Shown: positions 35,075 to 44,318, numbered from the stretch's first letter. The stretch: DNA of 64,000 bases from Pontiellaceae bacterium B12227 (GCA_029432775.1 JAROAZ010000021.1:1-64000), one strand, 5' to 3'. Notes: a model not told the origin generated them from the letters alone. Made by a program: numbers and translations.

Positions 35075-36382
35075 TTATTTATCAAATCGGATGGTAGCCG
35101 AACGGGCGTGACCATCCAGTGTTTCAATACGTCCGAAGGCTTCCACCACCGGCAGCGTATCTTCCAGATCTTCTTTGGTGAACTGGATCAGACTGACCCG
35201 ACGACGGAAATCCTCCACCGTCAGACCGGAAAAATAGGCTGCCGTTCCCCCTGTTGGAAGCACGTGGCTCGGGCCGGCAGCAAAATCGCCAACTGATTCG
35301 GGGGTCCACTCGCCAATAAACAACGCACCGGCATTATGAACCTGGTCCACCCATTTTTCCGGGTTCTTACAAATCAGTTCCATGTGCTCCGGCGCAAAGA
35401 GGTTGCACAGCAGCATGCCCTCTTTCATGCTTTTCACCACTGCCAGCAGCATGCCTTTTTCCAGCACCATATTCACCGGCTCCGTGCGGCTCAGTTCCTT
35501 CGCCTGCTTCAGCACTTCTTTACGAACGGCTTCCGCCTGTTTCAGGGAAGTCGTCACGAGCAGCGCTTTTTCAGAACCCGTTCCGTGCTCCGCCTGCGAA
35601 AGCAGATCAGCCGCAACATGCGCCGGATTCGCCGAGGAATCGCACAGCACCGCAATTTCGCTCGGTCCGGCCACCATATCGAGCGCGACATCGCCGTAGA
35701 CCTGGCGTTTTGCGGCCGTTACATACGGGCCGCCCGGGCCGACAATTTTCCGAACCTTGGAAATCGACTTGGTTCCATAGGCCATCGCTCCGATGGCATG
35801 AACGCCGCCGATTTTATAAATTTCTGTGGCGCCGGCCAGATTCAGCGCATAAATAATGTAAGGGTTCAGCTTGCCCTCTGCATTCGCCGGAGAACAGGCC
35901 ACCAGCTCCTTAACACCCGCCACCTTCGCCAGCGTCAGCGTCATCAAAGCCGTCGAAGCCAACGGAGCCGCGCCGCCCGGGATGTAAGCACCCACACGAT
36001 CGAACGGCACAAACTTTTCACCCAGCATGCCGCCCTTCGGCGTATCCATCTGCCAATCTTCGCGTAGCCCGCCGATGGAAAATTCGGTAATGCGCTTATG
36101 CGCTTCCTTCGCGGCCGCTTTGAATTCATCGTCCACCACGGCATCAGCATCCGCAATTTCCTTCTCGGTCACCCGGAGTCGGCGGGTAGAAATGTTGGAG
36201 CCGTCATACAGGCGCGCGCAATCAATCACGGCCTTATCGCCCCGCTCCTTCACGTCCGCCAGAATGCGTGCGGCCGCCTCCATCGCCTTCACCTCAACCG
36301 AGGGACGCAAAAGGAAGTCATCGACCTTCTTATATTTCTTATCCGTGCCCCATTTAACAATCGGTGCAAAAGTCCTGCTCAT
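35075..36382 (-). CDS. hisD: Histidinol dehydrogenase HisD
   Basis: 435 residues, usual length. Family features: FDRVGAYIPGGAAPLAST, DMVAGPSEIAVLCD, the zinc and catalytic residues in LLSQAEHGTGS (Gln, His) and FAPEHMEL (His), and the C-terminal GPSHVLPTGGTAAYFSGL. It oxidises L-histidinol to L-histidine in two NAD-dependent steps, the end of the pathway. First of four packed genes (hisD, unknown, hisC, DUF6485). Confidence 0.95.
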   Translation of the reverse strand: MSRTFAPIVKWGTDKKYKKVDDFLLRPSVEVKAMEAAARILADVKERGDKAVIDCARLYDGSNISTRRLRVTEKEIADADAVVDDEFKAAAKEAHKRITEFSIGGLREDWQMDTPKGGMLGEKFVPFDRVGAYIPGGAAPLASTALMTLTLAKVAGVKELVACSPANAEGKLNPYIIYALNLAGATEIYKIGGVHAIGAMAYGTKSISKVRKIVGPGGPYVTAAKRQVYGDVALDMVAGPSEIAVLCDSSANPAHVAADLLSQAEHGTGSEKALLVTTSLKQAEAVRKEVLKQAKELSRTEPVNMVLEKGMLLAVVKSMKEGMLLCNLFAPEHMELICKNPEKWVDQVHNAGALFIGEWTPESVGDFAAGPSHVLPTGGTAAYFSGLTVEDFRRRVSLIQFTKEDLEDTLPVVEAFGRIETLDGHARSATIRFDK

Positions 36383-36417
36383 AATAAAACCTCGTAAAAT
36401 TCCAAAGGGCGCATGTT

Positions 36418-36690
36418 TTAAACCTTTACCTGATGCAATTCCACATCAATCCGCTCTGAAAGGAATACTTTTAAAAGCGACTGATACGGCACATCCCGCT
36501 TGTTGGCCAACAGCTTCAGCTCATCCACCATGGACTCAGGCAACCGAAGCGAAATGGTTTTAGTGGAAGGCTTCAGCTTAGGAAGAACAACCTCTTCCGC
36601 ATCGGCCCAATCTACATATTCCGAAGAATCGTGCGACTGCCAAAAACGCCGCTCTTCGGCCTCACTCTTAAATGCCGGTACTTTTTTCAT
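36418..36690 (-). CDS. BrnA/CopG-type antitoxin
   Basis: 90 residues. The C-terminal half (TKTISLRLPESMVDELKLLA, then DVPYQSLLKVFLSERI) is a ribbon-helix-helix DNA-binding domain; the N-terminal half (SEAEERRFWQSHDSSEYVDW) is the toxin-binding type of CopG antitoxins of the BrnA/DUF4415 kind. It overlaps the end of the toxin gene by 4 bp, the standard toxin-first order of brnTA modules. Expected to neutralise the toxin and repress the shared promoter. Confidence 0.85.
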   Translation of the reverse strand: MKKVPAFKSEAEERRFWQSHDSSEYVDWADAEEVVLPKLKPSTKTISLRLPESMVDELKLLANKRDVPYQSLLKVFLSERIDVELHQVKV

Positions 36691-36989
36691 TTCCGATACC
36701 TCGCTTTTTCATGCTCACTCATATCACGCGCAGAAATCACTCGAATCTGATTATCGCGCACAGCAAACGCCGCAAAGAGCAACCGGTTAAAATCCGTGCG
36801 TCCGAGCACATAATACCGCGCTTCCCGCTCGGCATGCATGGAATCCCGCTTCACAATCAATGGCTGATTAAAAAAGATCTGCTCGCATTCCGTTCGGGAA
36901 ACCTCGTGCTTATCCCAGCTCTTCGTGTCGTTGCCGTCATCCCACATAAATCCGGAACAATCGGCAAGTATATCCGTTGGCTTAACCAT
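36687..36989 (-). CDS. BrnT-like ribonuclease toxin
   Basis: 100 residues. Seen: FMWDDGNDTKSWDKHEVSRTE (compare FEWD..K...N..KHGV of BrnT), the central RYYVLGRT strand and C-terminal IRVISARDMSEHEKARYRK, matching BrnT-family (DUF497) RNase toxins. The catalytic-region Lys/Glu/Arg residues appear kept, so the toxin looks intact. The pair sits between hisD and mnmE on the same strand. Confidence 0.83.
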   Translation of the reverse strand: MVKPTDILADCSGFMWDDGNDTKSWDKHEVSRTECEQIFFNQPLIVKRDSMHAEREARYYVLGRTDFNRLLFAAFAVRDNQIRVISARDMSEHEKARYRK

Positions 36990-37035
36990 GACAAATGTAT
37001 ATTATGAACATACACATCTATTCAATCCATTTCTG

Positions 37036-38427
37036 CTACTTTCCAATGCAGAAGCGCGAGAAAATATTATCCAGCAGCTCTTCATGATATTGCCGGCCGG
37101 TCACCTGCCCCAAATGTTCCAGCGCTGACCGCAGATGTTCGGCTGCCAGCACGGCATTTTCCTCCACATTCCGGTTCAGAAAAGCGCGGGCCTGCTTGGC
37201 TTCGGTGTGGGATTGGATCAGCAAATGGCGGTGCCGTTCGGAGATCACCGCATGGGGCGGAGCCTGCAGATCGGCGCCCTTTTCAAGCGCCTCTGCCATC
37301 GCCCGTTTCAGATCTTCCACGCCGTCGCCGGAAACCAGCGAGGCTTCAACAAAACTTGAAACTTGAAATTTGAAACTTGAAAACTGGTTCCCCAGATCCA
37401 CCTTATTCAGCAAAACCACACTTTTGGCCGGATCCAGCTTTTCGAGGCGGACCCGGTCCTCTTCGTGCAGCGGCTGCGACGCATCGATGAGATAAACGGA
37501 AAGGTGCGCCTCTTCCGAATGCGCTTCCGCCCGGCGGATGCCTTCGGCCTCGATATCACAATCGGTTTCCCGCAGTCCGGCGGTATCGATGATCCGCAAC
37601 GGAATGCCATCGAGCACAAAGCCCTCTTCAATCGTATCGCGCGTGGTGCCGGCGGTACTGGAAACAATGGCCCGGTCAAAACCGAGCAACGCATTGAGCA
37701 ACGTGGATTTACCGGCATTCGGGCGGCCCAGAATCACCACACGCGCGCCTTCGCGCAGCAGACGGCCTTCGTCCCACGTATCCAGCAGTTTATCCAATGA
37801 TTGGAACGTGCGGTCGAGCAGATCCGCAATGCCGGAAAATACATCGTCCGGGAGCTCGTCCTCCACAAAATCGAGGGTTGTTTCGAGATTGGCGGCCACT
37901 TCCAGGAAGGCTTCATAGATCCCGTTAAACTGAGCACTGAGCTTTCCTTCCATCTGCTCCAGCGCAGCCGAAGCGGCGCGATCGGAGCGGGCCCGGATCA
38001 GATCAAAAATGCCCTCGGCCTGCAGCAGGTCGATACGCCCATTCAAAAAGGCACGCTTGGTAAACTCGCCCGGTTCCGCCATCCGGGCCCCGGCTTCCAG
38101 ACAGCGGCGCAGAATACGGCGCATGCCTACCGCTCCGCCATGACCCTGAATTTCAACCACATCTTCGCGGGTATAGCTTTTCGGTGCCCGCATGATCAGT
38201 GCCAGACCGGTGTCGATTTCTTCGCCTTCACGATCAGTAACTTTGCCATAGGCAAACGTGCCGTGCTCGCGAACCGAAACCGGAGTTTTATCCAATGGTT
38301 GGAAGAGCGCATCGGTTATTTCCCAGACATTCGGACCGGAAATTCGCACAATGCCCACTCCGCCCTCGCCCGGTGGCGTGGCTATGGCCGCAATGGTATC
38401 TGGATTATAAAGTGACATGCGCGGCAT
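37036..38427 (-). CDS. mnmE: tRNA modification GTPase MnmE
   Basis: 463 residues. The N-terminal tetrahydrofolate-binding domain begins DTIAAIATPPGEGGVGIVRI. The G domain has G1 GRPNAGKST, G2 TAGTTRD, G3 DTAGLRET and G4 NKVD. The C-terminus is FCIGK with the conserved Cys. With MnmG it makes 5-carboxymethylaminomethyl-U34 in tRNA. Between G4 and G5 there is a short insert, FSSFKFQVSSF, encoded by a repeated TTTCAAGTTTCAAA-type sequence (37353-37385). Two one-mismatch copies of the dispersed palindrome lie in this gene (37792-37806 and 38290-38304). Confidence 0.95.
   Translation of the reverse strand: MPRMSLYNPDTIAAIATPPGEGGVGIVRISGPNVWEITDALFQPLDKTPVSVREHGTFAYGKVTDREGEEIDTGLALIMRAPKSYTREDVVEIQGHGGAVGMRRILRRCLEAGARMAEPGEFTKRAFLNGRIDLLQAEGIFDLIRARSDRAASAALEQMEGKLSAQFNGIYEAFLEVAANLETTLDFVEDELPDDVFSGIADLLDRTFQSLDKLLDTWDEGRLLREGARVVILGRPNAGKSTLLNALLGFDRAIVSSTAGTTRDTIEEGFVLDGIPLRIIDTAGLRETDCDIEAEGIRRAEAHSEEAHLSVYLIDASQPLHEEDRVRLEKLDPAKSVVLLNKVDLGNQFSSFKFQVSSFVEASLVSGDGVEDLKRAMAEALEKGADLQAPPHAVISERHRHLLIQSHTEAKQARAFLNRNVEENAVLAAEHLRSALEHLGQVTGRQYHEELLDNIFSRFCIGK
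37353..37385. repeat. Short AACTTGAAA-type tandem repeat inside mnmE
   Basis: Three to four tandem near-copies of a 7-11 bp unit (AAACTTGAAA, CTTGAAATTTGAAA), in frame with the gene and read as FSSFKFQVSSF on the minus strand. Confidence 0.8.
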
Positions 38428-38520
38428 AATATCCGTTTCCGCACCCTTGTCACGCCGAACGCGGGTGGAAAATCAGATTCAACCCTTGCACATTTCCATC
38501 GGAGTTTTATGATTTAGAGC

Positions 38521-39033
38521 ATGCCCATTATCCGACAGGAATATCGACAGGACTTCGAGGATATCCGCGAAGTGATCGAAGAAGCATTCAACCAGCCAGA
38601 CGAAGCCGATCTGGTGGAAGCGCTTCGCGACGGGGAAAAGGTGATTGTGGCACTGGTTGCCGAAGAGGAACGTGCCGTGGTCGGACATATTCTTTTTTCA
38701 CATGCCTCGATCGACGGAAGCAATGCCAAAGTGGCCGGACTCGCCCCGATGGCCGTGTTGCCCGAATATCAGAATCAAGGCATTGGGACGCTGCTCGCAC
38801 AGGAAGGGTTGGATGAATGCCTTTCTCAGGGCTACGACGCCGTGATTGTACTCGGCCATACTGACTATTATCCCCGTTTCGGCTTTAAACCGGCCAGCGA
38901 GTTCGGGATCCGTTCCGAATGGCAGGATCAGATTCAGGACGATGCGTTCATGGTGCTCGAGCTGCATGCCGGCGCACTGGATGGCGTCGAGGGCATCGCT
39001 CGCTATGCCGATGAGTTCAGCGAACTGATATAA
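38521..39033 (+). CDS. GNAT N-acetyltransferase (YhbS-like)
   Basis: 170 residues. The acetyl-CoA-binding motif A is LAPMAVLPEYQNQGIGTLLAQEGL (core Q/RxxGxG/A as QNQGIG), and GYDAVIVLGHTDYYPRFGFKPAS matches the YhbS subgroup. It acetylates an unknown amine. Divergent from mnmE (93 bp apart), convergent with the EF-hand gene. Confidence 0.9.
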   Translation: MPIIRQEYRQDFEDIREVIEEAFNQPDEADLVEALRDGEKVIVALVAEEERAVVGHILFSHASIDGSNAKVAGLAPMAVLPEYQNQGIGTLLAQEGLDECLSQGYDAVIVLGHTDYYPRFGFKPASEFGIRSEWQDQIQDDAFMVLELHAGALDGVEGIARYADEFSELI

Positions 39034-39060
39034 AAAAAGCTCCGGCCGGAACCGGAGCTT
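39034..39060 (-). terminator. Intrinsic terminator between convergent genes
   Basis: AAGCTCCGG / CCGGAGCTT hairpin. Read on the minus strand it is followed by seven T, so it mainly ends transcripts of the EF-hand gene; the + strand side lacks a strong T-run. Confidence 0.75.
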
Positions 39061-39084
39061 GAGAAATTCCCAAAGGTTGGAAGA

Positions 39085-39384
39085 TTATTCAGCTTTTTTG
39101 CCTTTTCCTTCGCCTTTCTTACCTTTCTTACCTTTTTTCTGAGGCTTTTCATCGGCTGTCAGCGTGCCGTCTTTGTTTTTATCGAGCTTATCGAATTTGG
39201 CTTCCGATTTCGCCTGATCAAACTCAGTTCCTTTTTTCTCAGCCATTTTCTTTTGCTGGGCAACAAACATTTCTTTGGTAACCGGCTTACTTTCGCCCTT
39301 ACCTTTGCCTTTTTTTTCGCCTTCACCAGCCTGAACACCAACTGCAACACATGCGATGAGTGCCAATACGAACCATTTTTTCAT
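39085..39384 (-). CDS. Small secreted EF-hand, Lys/Gly-rich protein
   Basis: 99 residues from the ATG at 39384; an upstream in-frame start at 39477 would put the signal peptide inside the protein and is rejected. The signal peptide (MKKWFVLALIACVAVGVQA) is followed by a GKGKGES-type basic stretch, one EF-hand calcium loop (DKNKDGTLTADE) and a second Lys/Gly-rich tail (KKGKKGKKGEGKGKK). Similar small EF-hand proteins are common in Planctomycetes and Verrucomicrobia. Role unknown, perhaps calcium or polyanion binding in the periplasm. Confidence 0.8.
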   Translation of the reverse strand: MKKWFVLALIACVAVGVQAGEGEKKGKGKGESKPVTKEMFVAQQKKMAEKKGTEFDQAKSEAKFDKLDKNKDGTLTADEKPQKKGKKGKKGEGKGKKAE

Positions 39385-39510
39385 GCTTACTCTCCAATTA
39401 AGGATACTCTCCGTTCTCAACGCTATCCAATCCCAATCATGAATCAGTGTGAGATACATGCAGATAATAACGCACATGCCGGATTTATATTGGACATCAA
39501 GCGAACAAAT

Positions 39511-40305
39511 TTATGGCTGATAATATTTCATGGCTTCAGGCATCAGCTCGCGAATCTCCCGAACCCGGGTCGAGTCCGAAGGATGCGTGCTCAAGAATTC
39601 CGGAGGTTTCTGCCCACCGGCGGCTCCCATTCGCTGCCAGAAACCCACGGCGGCTTCCGGATTATATCCGGCCATCGCCATAAAAATAAGCCCCATATGA
39701 TCGGCCTCGCTCTCATGCTCGCGGGAATAAGGGAGCACCGCCAGATACTGTGTTCCGAGCCCATATGCAGCCATAATGGCTTCGTGATATTCGCTCTCGC
39801 TACTGAACCAGGCCGTTAACATTCCGCCGCCCTGCTGAAGCATCTGATGCGAAACCCGCTCATTGCTATGCCTCGCAATGGCATGCGCCACCTCATGGCC
39901 CATTACCACGGCGACGCCGGTTTCATCCTGCGTAAACGGGAGGATCCCCGTGTAAAAAGCCACTTTCCCACCCGGCATACACCACGCATTCGGAACATCC
40001 TGCTCAATCAGATTGAACTCCCACTCGAATCCATTCACCACCTCCGGGCGGCCCTGATCGGCAAAATATTGCTCCACCGCCACCGAAATGCGCTGACCAA
40101 CCCGCCGGATCATTTCGGTCTGTTGTGGGTTGGTTGAAAGCGGTCCCTCCTTGATCACTTCTTCATAACTGGCGGCGCTCTGCGGAATCAGTTGCGCATC
40201 CGAGACCAGATTCAGTTGCTTTCTTCCAGTGATTGGAACCGTGGAACAGCCTGTTGCAAAAAAAATGAGCGCGAGGACTCCGGATACCGTAATTGCTTTT
40301 TTCAT
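39511..40305 (-). CDS. M48-family zinc metallopeptidase lipoprotein
   Basis: 264 residues from the ATG at 40305. The lipoprotein signal peptide ends in FFATGCS (lipobox Cys near 20). The zinc motif is HEVAH (in VVMGHEVAHAIARHS) with a downstream Glu ligand in HESEADHMG. The order matches BepA/LoiP-type periplasmic M48 peptidases, which check outer-membrane protein assembly. It is divergent from an Omp85-like barrel gene (45 bp apart), consistent with such a role. An in-frame upstream start at 40326 is less likely. Confidence 0.9.
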   Translation of the reverse strand: MKKAITVSGVLALIFFATGCSTVPITGRKQLNLVSDAQLIPQSAASYEEVIKEGPLSTNPQQTEMIRRVGQRISVAVEQYFADQGRPEVVNGFEWEFNLIEQDVPNAWCMPGGKVAFYTGILPFTQDETGVAVVMGHEVAHAIARHSNERVSHQMLQQGGGMLTAWFSSESEYHEAIMAAYGLGTQYLAVLPYSREHESEADHMGLIFMAMAGYNPEAAVGFWQRMGAAGGQKPPEFLSTHPSDSTRVREIRELMPEAMKYYQP

Positions 40306-40350
40306 GAAACTCCCTTGTTCAAACAATGCCCAGCAACATAGACTTTTAAG

Positions 40351-41628
40351 ATGTCTAAATTCAAATCCATCTTTTTACTTCTGTTGCCGGTGGCTTGCTT
40401 CCAATCATTGGAAAGCCGGGCCCAGTACATTATTAAGGAAGGAAATGAAGATGGCGCAACCCGCACCCGAACCATTGTGGTCCCCTATGCATTCTCCAGC
40501 GAAACTCTAGGAATCGGCCTCGGCCTCGCGGGAACCTATGGACCGGAATCCCAACCGCAGACAACCTACTACAGCACGGCATACGGAACCGATAACGGCT
40601 CGTGGCTCTTCATCCTCGGAGGCCATAATATACTATTCCCGGGCGAGGAGCGTTTCAGTTTCCGTCCCTACGCCGGCATTGCCCGGCAGTCGCAAAAACG
40701 ACTGTATGTGCCACCGGGAAACCCGGACTTTCCCAACGAACGGCCCGGCTCTAACGAGTCCGATGCCGATAACTATATCGAACGTGATGCCTATGAAATC
40801 ACGATAAACCTGCCCATGCGGTATACCCTCCCGTGGGGGCACTTTTCCGACTCAGGTCTTCATACCTACATCACCCGCAATGGCTTGCTGAAAGAAAATC
40901 CGAGCGGCGCAGAGTCGTTTAACCCACTCGAAAGCGGACAATCAACCCTGACCTTCCGCCCTTTCTACCGAAAAGTTTTCGATAATACCGATAAAGCCGA
41001 AACCCTGTTCTTCGAACTGGGTTACGAACACGACAACCGGGATTTCATTCCAAATCCGCACCGAGGCTACATCATTAAAGTCGGCGCACAGTATGATCCG
41101 GACTGGCTTCAGAATTCCCGGGAGTGGTTGGCCGTGGAGGGGGCAATCGACACGTTTATTCCGTTGCCCGAAACCGCATGGTGCCGGCAGCAGACCCTTG
41201 CGCTTTCAGCCTGGTCTTCCTATGCCCCGACCTATGATCCCAATTCACCCGATCAAAATGGGAAACCACCCTATTTCTCCGGGCCGACCCTCGGCGGACT
41301 CTGGCGATTGCGCGGCTACCCCGCCTACCGTTTTCACGACAAAGCGGCCGTGCATTATACGGCAGAATACCGTCTCATACCGGAATGGCAGCCCTTTGGG
41401 CGGATTGATTTGCTCGATCCGCTTGCAATTCGCTGGTGGCAGATCGTCGGGCTGGTTGAAGCTGGGCGCGTGGCTCCCAGCTGGAATCCAGGAACACTGC
41501 ACACCGATATGAAATACGACGTAGGAATCGGAATCCGCGGCATGTTCGATTCCGGGATCGGCCGGTTGGATCTGGTGGTGTCCGAAGAAGGCGTGTCCTT
41601 TGTGGCCATGTTTGGACAGGCCTTCTAA
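40351..41628 (+). CDS. BamA/Omp85-like outer-membrane protein
   Basis: 425 residues. The signal peptide (MSKFKSIFLLLLPVACF) is followed by a beta-barrel with the Omp85 lid-lock motif LRGYP (in GLWRLRGYPAYRF) and C-terminal Phe (FGQAF). No POTRA domains are visible and the length suits a barrel of about 16 strands. From memory this resembles the surface-antigen (Omp85) group without POTRA. The signal peptide codons include a perfect dispersed palindrome. Confidence 0.75.
   Translation: MSKFKSIFLLLLPVACFQSLESRAQYIIKEGNEDGATRTRTIVVPYAFSSETLGIGLGLAGTYGPESQPQTTYYSTAYGTDNGSWLFILGGHNILFPGEERFSFRPYAGIARQSQKRLYVPPGNPDFPNERPGSNESDADNYIERDAYEITINLPMRYTLPWGHFSDSGLHTYITRNGLLKENPSGAESFNPLESGQSTLTFRPFYRKVFDNTDKAETLFFELGYEHDNRDFIPNPHRGYIIKVGAQYDPDWLQNSREWLAVEGAIDTFIPLPETAWCRQQTLALSAWSSYAPTYDPNSPDQNGKPPYFSGPTLGGLWRLRGYPAYRFHDKAAVHYTAEYRLIPEWQPFGRIDLLDPLAIRWWQIVGLVEAGRVAPSWNPGTLHTDMKYDVGIGIRGMFDSGIGRLDLVVSEEGVSFVAMFGQAF
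40399..40413. repeat. Dispersed palindrome TTCCAA-TCA-TTGGAA
   Basis: Perfect copy in the signal-peptide region of the Omp85-like gene, read as FQSLE (first frame), where it adds a Glu and so may set the signal cleavage boundary. Confidence 0.9.
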
Positions 41629-41638
41629 ACCTGCCCAG

Positions 41639-42769
41639 TTACCACTGAAATGAAAAACGGGCGAAGATTCCCGGCATAATGAGTCCGAAACCGGTCTCAA
41701 GTCCGACAGCCCCTTCTTCCTCCTCTTCACTTGCGAGGTTCAGCCAACCGGAAGCACGCAAACGCGCACCGGCAAAACACTGCACATCGTTCCCCCAGAT
41801 CGTTTTGGAATAGGTGTAGCCCAGCCGACCATCGAGCGCCCCCGCAAACAAAAGGGGATTCGAATTAAAGTCATAGCCCTGATTTTCAATAATCCGGCGG
41901 GATTCATCTTTGGAATAGCTGAGCCATCCCATTCCGAGCGAGCCCTCCAGCGCCCAGGCCCAGGCACCGCCTTCCTTGAATGAATTCAGCAACTTGCACG
42001 CATGATCATACCCCAGACTCAACGAAAGAGTTCGGGCCCGTGCATCTTCATCAAAAATCGCAAAGGCCACCGCTTCATTGTTAAAGGTAAGGATGGTCGG
42101 CAGGGTCAGATCCTCATAAATCAGCCCCACCGCAAATCCATCGTAGGTGTTGCATTCAATCCCGATCCGGTTCCATTCGGTATCGACCGGATACACAACG
42201 GGGTTGCCAAACTGATCTTCAGTCGAAGCCTCGCCTTCCACCCATCCGCTTTCGGCAAAAAGACTCCACCAGGCACCTGCTCCCGGATTGATCCGCGAGA
42301 CCTGGCCCATCAGATTGCGGATTTGATCCGGATCATCAAGAGAGGTGGTGTAATCGAGTGCAAAAATCCAGCTCTTAGCCCGAACCGTGGTTTCGAATAT
42401 GGTGGCGAACACCGGCTCGATGTCATAGCGGGTATCATACGATCCGCTTTTGCTGAACGGCTCCCAATACAACAATCCGAATTCGGCACTCGCACGAAAA
42501 CGCGCCGGAATCCAGTTCGTTGGAACATCCGTTAAGGAAAACGGACTGTATGATCCGCCGGATACCCCTTCTTGCACCTCCGTATCATCATCGTCATCAG
42601 AATTGCTGTACGTGTAACTTGATGCTTTGGAGTCCGAATCAGAACTGCTGGAGCGGGTTTTCGTTGAAGGCCCCAGATAGGTCGCACTGCGGGCAGGCAG
42701 AACTGAAGCTATCGTGCACAAAAAGCATATAGCCAACCAACCTCGATTATTTCCACCCATATCCACCAC
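41639..42769 (-). CDS. Predicted outer-membrane beta-barrel protein
   Basis: 376 residues. The signal peptide (about 1-27) is followed by a Ser/Asp-rich spacer (SSSSDSDSKASSY, NSDDDDDTE) and alternating polar/hydrophobic strands ending in Trp (FARFSFQW), typical of barrels recognised by BamA. No family recognised. Two ATG codons (42769 and 42760) are possible starts. It is convergent with the Omp85-like gene, 10 bp apart. Confidence 0.65.
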   Translation of the reverse strand: MVDMGGNNRGWLAICFLCTIASVLPARSATYLGPSTKTRSSSSDSDSKASSYTYSNSDDDDDTEVQEGVSGGSYSPFSLTDVPTNWIPARFRASAEFGLLYWEPFSKSGSYDTRYDIEPVFATIFETTVRAKSWIFALDYTTSLDDPDQIRNLMGQVSRINPGAGAWWSLFAESGWVEGEASTEDQFGNPVVYPVDTEWNRIGIECNTYDGFAVGLIYEDLTLPTILTFNNEAVAFAIFDEDARARTLSLSLGYDHACKLLNSFKEGGAWAWALEGSLGMGWLSYSKDESRRIIENQGYDFNSNPLLFAGALDGRLGYTYSKTIWGNDVQCFAGARLRASGWLNLASEEEEEGAVGLETGFGLIMPGIFARFSFQW

Positions 42770-42855
42770 AACTCAATGTACATTAAAAGATGCCGGAAAG
42801 ATACAAAGTACAAGCTGTTTAAAAAAGAACAACAAGCGCTCTTTGTGACATAACG

Positions 42856-42888
42856 CAAAAAAACGGGGCCCGATCGGAACCCCGTTTT
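42856..42888 (-). terminator. Intrinsic terminator after the DUF1015 gene
   Basis: Stem AACGGGG / CCCCGTT; on the minus strand it is followed by seven T. Confidence 0.85.
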
Positions 42889-42912
42889 CATAATGCAGCG
42901 TTGTTGAATGAA

Positions 42913-44133
42913 TTAATCCAACGTGTTCACCAGCAGGCCGGAACGCAGCTTCGGCTCAAACCAGGTGCTCTTCGGCGGCATCAGCATGCCCGCGTCGGCC
43001 ACGGAAAAAAGTTGATCCATAGAGGTCGGATACATGGAGAATGCCACAACCGCGCGGCCTCCATCCACCCACTTCTCCAGCTCTTCGGTGCCCTTGATTC
43101 CTCCGATAAAGTCAATGTCATTACTTTCGCGCGGATCGGCAATGTTCAGGATCGGAGCCAGCACATCATTCTGCAGAATGCTCACGTCCAATGCCGCAAC
43201 CGGGTCTTTTGCTTCCGGCATCCACAGCGGAGTCAGCGTGCTCCACGCTCCCTTGAAATACATGCAGATCTCACCGGCTTTCCGGGGTTTGGAAACTCCA
43301 TTGGCCTCAATGGTGAACTGTTCTTCCATGGCCTGTAAAAATTCTTCTTCCGTGCCCGGCAGTGACAGCACCACCCGGTTATAGGCAAGAATTTTGAGTT
43401 CGCTTTCCGGGAACATGACGGCGAGGAAATAGTTATAGGGCTCTGTACCGGTATGATTCGGGTTGGCATCGCGGCGTTTTGCACCGATTTTCGCCGCAGA
43501 AGCGGAGCGATGATGCCCGTCGGCAACGTAAGTGGCCGGAATTTCACCGAATGCTTCTTCGAGCACAGCCGCATCTTCAAATTTCCAAACCGTGTGGATT
43601 ACACCGTCTTCGGCCGTAAATTTATAAAGCGGCTCCGTACCTTTAGTCGCATCGACGACAGCATTGATCTTATCACTATCGCGGTAGGCCAGAAATACCG
43701 GACCGGTATTGGCATTCTGCGTATCCACATAACGAATGCGGTCTTCTTCTTTCACCCGGCGGGTTTTTTCGTGGATCTTGATTTTGCCTTCTTCATAATC
43801 TTCAAAGTGGCAGGTGGCCACAATACCGAACTGGAGATGCTCGCCCATCTGTTGGGAGTAGAGATAAATGGTGGGCTTCTCTTCACGGATCAGTATGCCT
43901 TCATTCTTGAAATGTTCGATATTCGCTTTGGCCTGAGCATATACTTCATCGCTATATGGATTTGTGCCTTCCGGCAGGTCAATCTCTGCCCGCACCACAT
44001 GTAGAAAACTCTCAGGATTACCGGCCGCCAGTGCAGCAGCGCCTTTCGTATCGACAACATCGTATGGAACCGATGCCACACTTTCAGCTTTACCTTCCGC
44101 CGGGCGCCACGCCTTGAATGCTTTTACTCTCAT
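42913..44133 (-). CDS. DUF1015 family protein
   Basis: 406 residues. The N-terminus (VKAFKAWRPAEGKAESVASV, then PYDVV) and the core IHEKTRRVKEEDR and ADGHHRSASAAKIG are DUF1015 signatures. From memory, DUF1015 genes often lie beside serA or serC in other bacteria; no serine gene is near here. Cytosolic, enzymatic function unproven. A single gene with its own terminator. Confidence 0.92.
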   Translation of the reverse strand: MRVKAFKAWRPAEGKAESVASVPYDVVDTKGAAALAAGNPESFLHVVRAEIDLPEGTNPYSDEVYAQAKANIEHFKNEGILIREEKPTIYLYSQQMGEHLQFGIVATCHFEDYEEGKIKIHEKTRRVKEEDRIRYVDTQNANTGPVFLAYRDSDKINAVVDATKGTEPLYKFTAEDGVIHTVWKFEDAAVLEEAFGEIPATYVADGHHRSASAAKIGAKRRDANPNHTGTEPYNYFLAVMFPESELKILAYNRVVLSLPGTEEEFLQAMEEQFTIEANGVSKPRKAGEICMYFKGAWSTLTPLWMPEAKDPVAALDVSILQNDVLAPILNIADPRESNDIDFIGGIKGTEELEKWVDGGRAVVAFSMYPTSMDQLFSVADAGMLMPPKSTWFEPKLRSGLLVNTLD

Positions 44134-44318
44134 GATAGAATTTATCTCCGTTCTTTAAATTAAAGGGGCGCACCTTAATGCGCACCCCACGGCTTGTCAA
44201 AATCCGCTTTGTTAAAATCCCGGGAGATGTACGGGCTGACCGGTGCGGAATCGAACAGAAACACGTGTCTTAAAAAGTATTTCAATAATGGCATAACACG
44301 TGCTTATTTATACGCATT

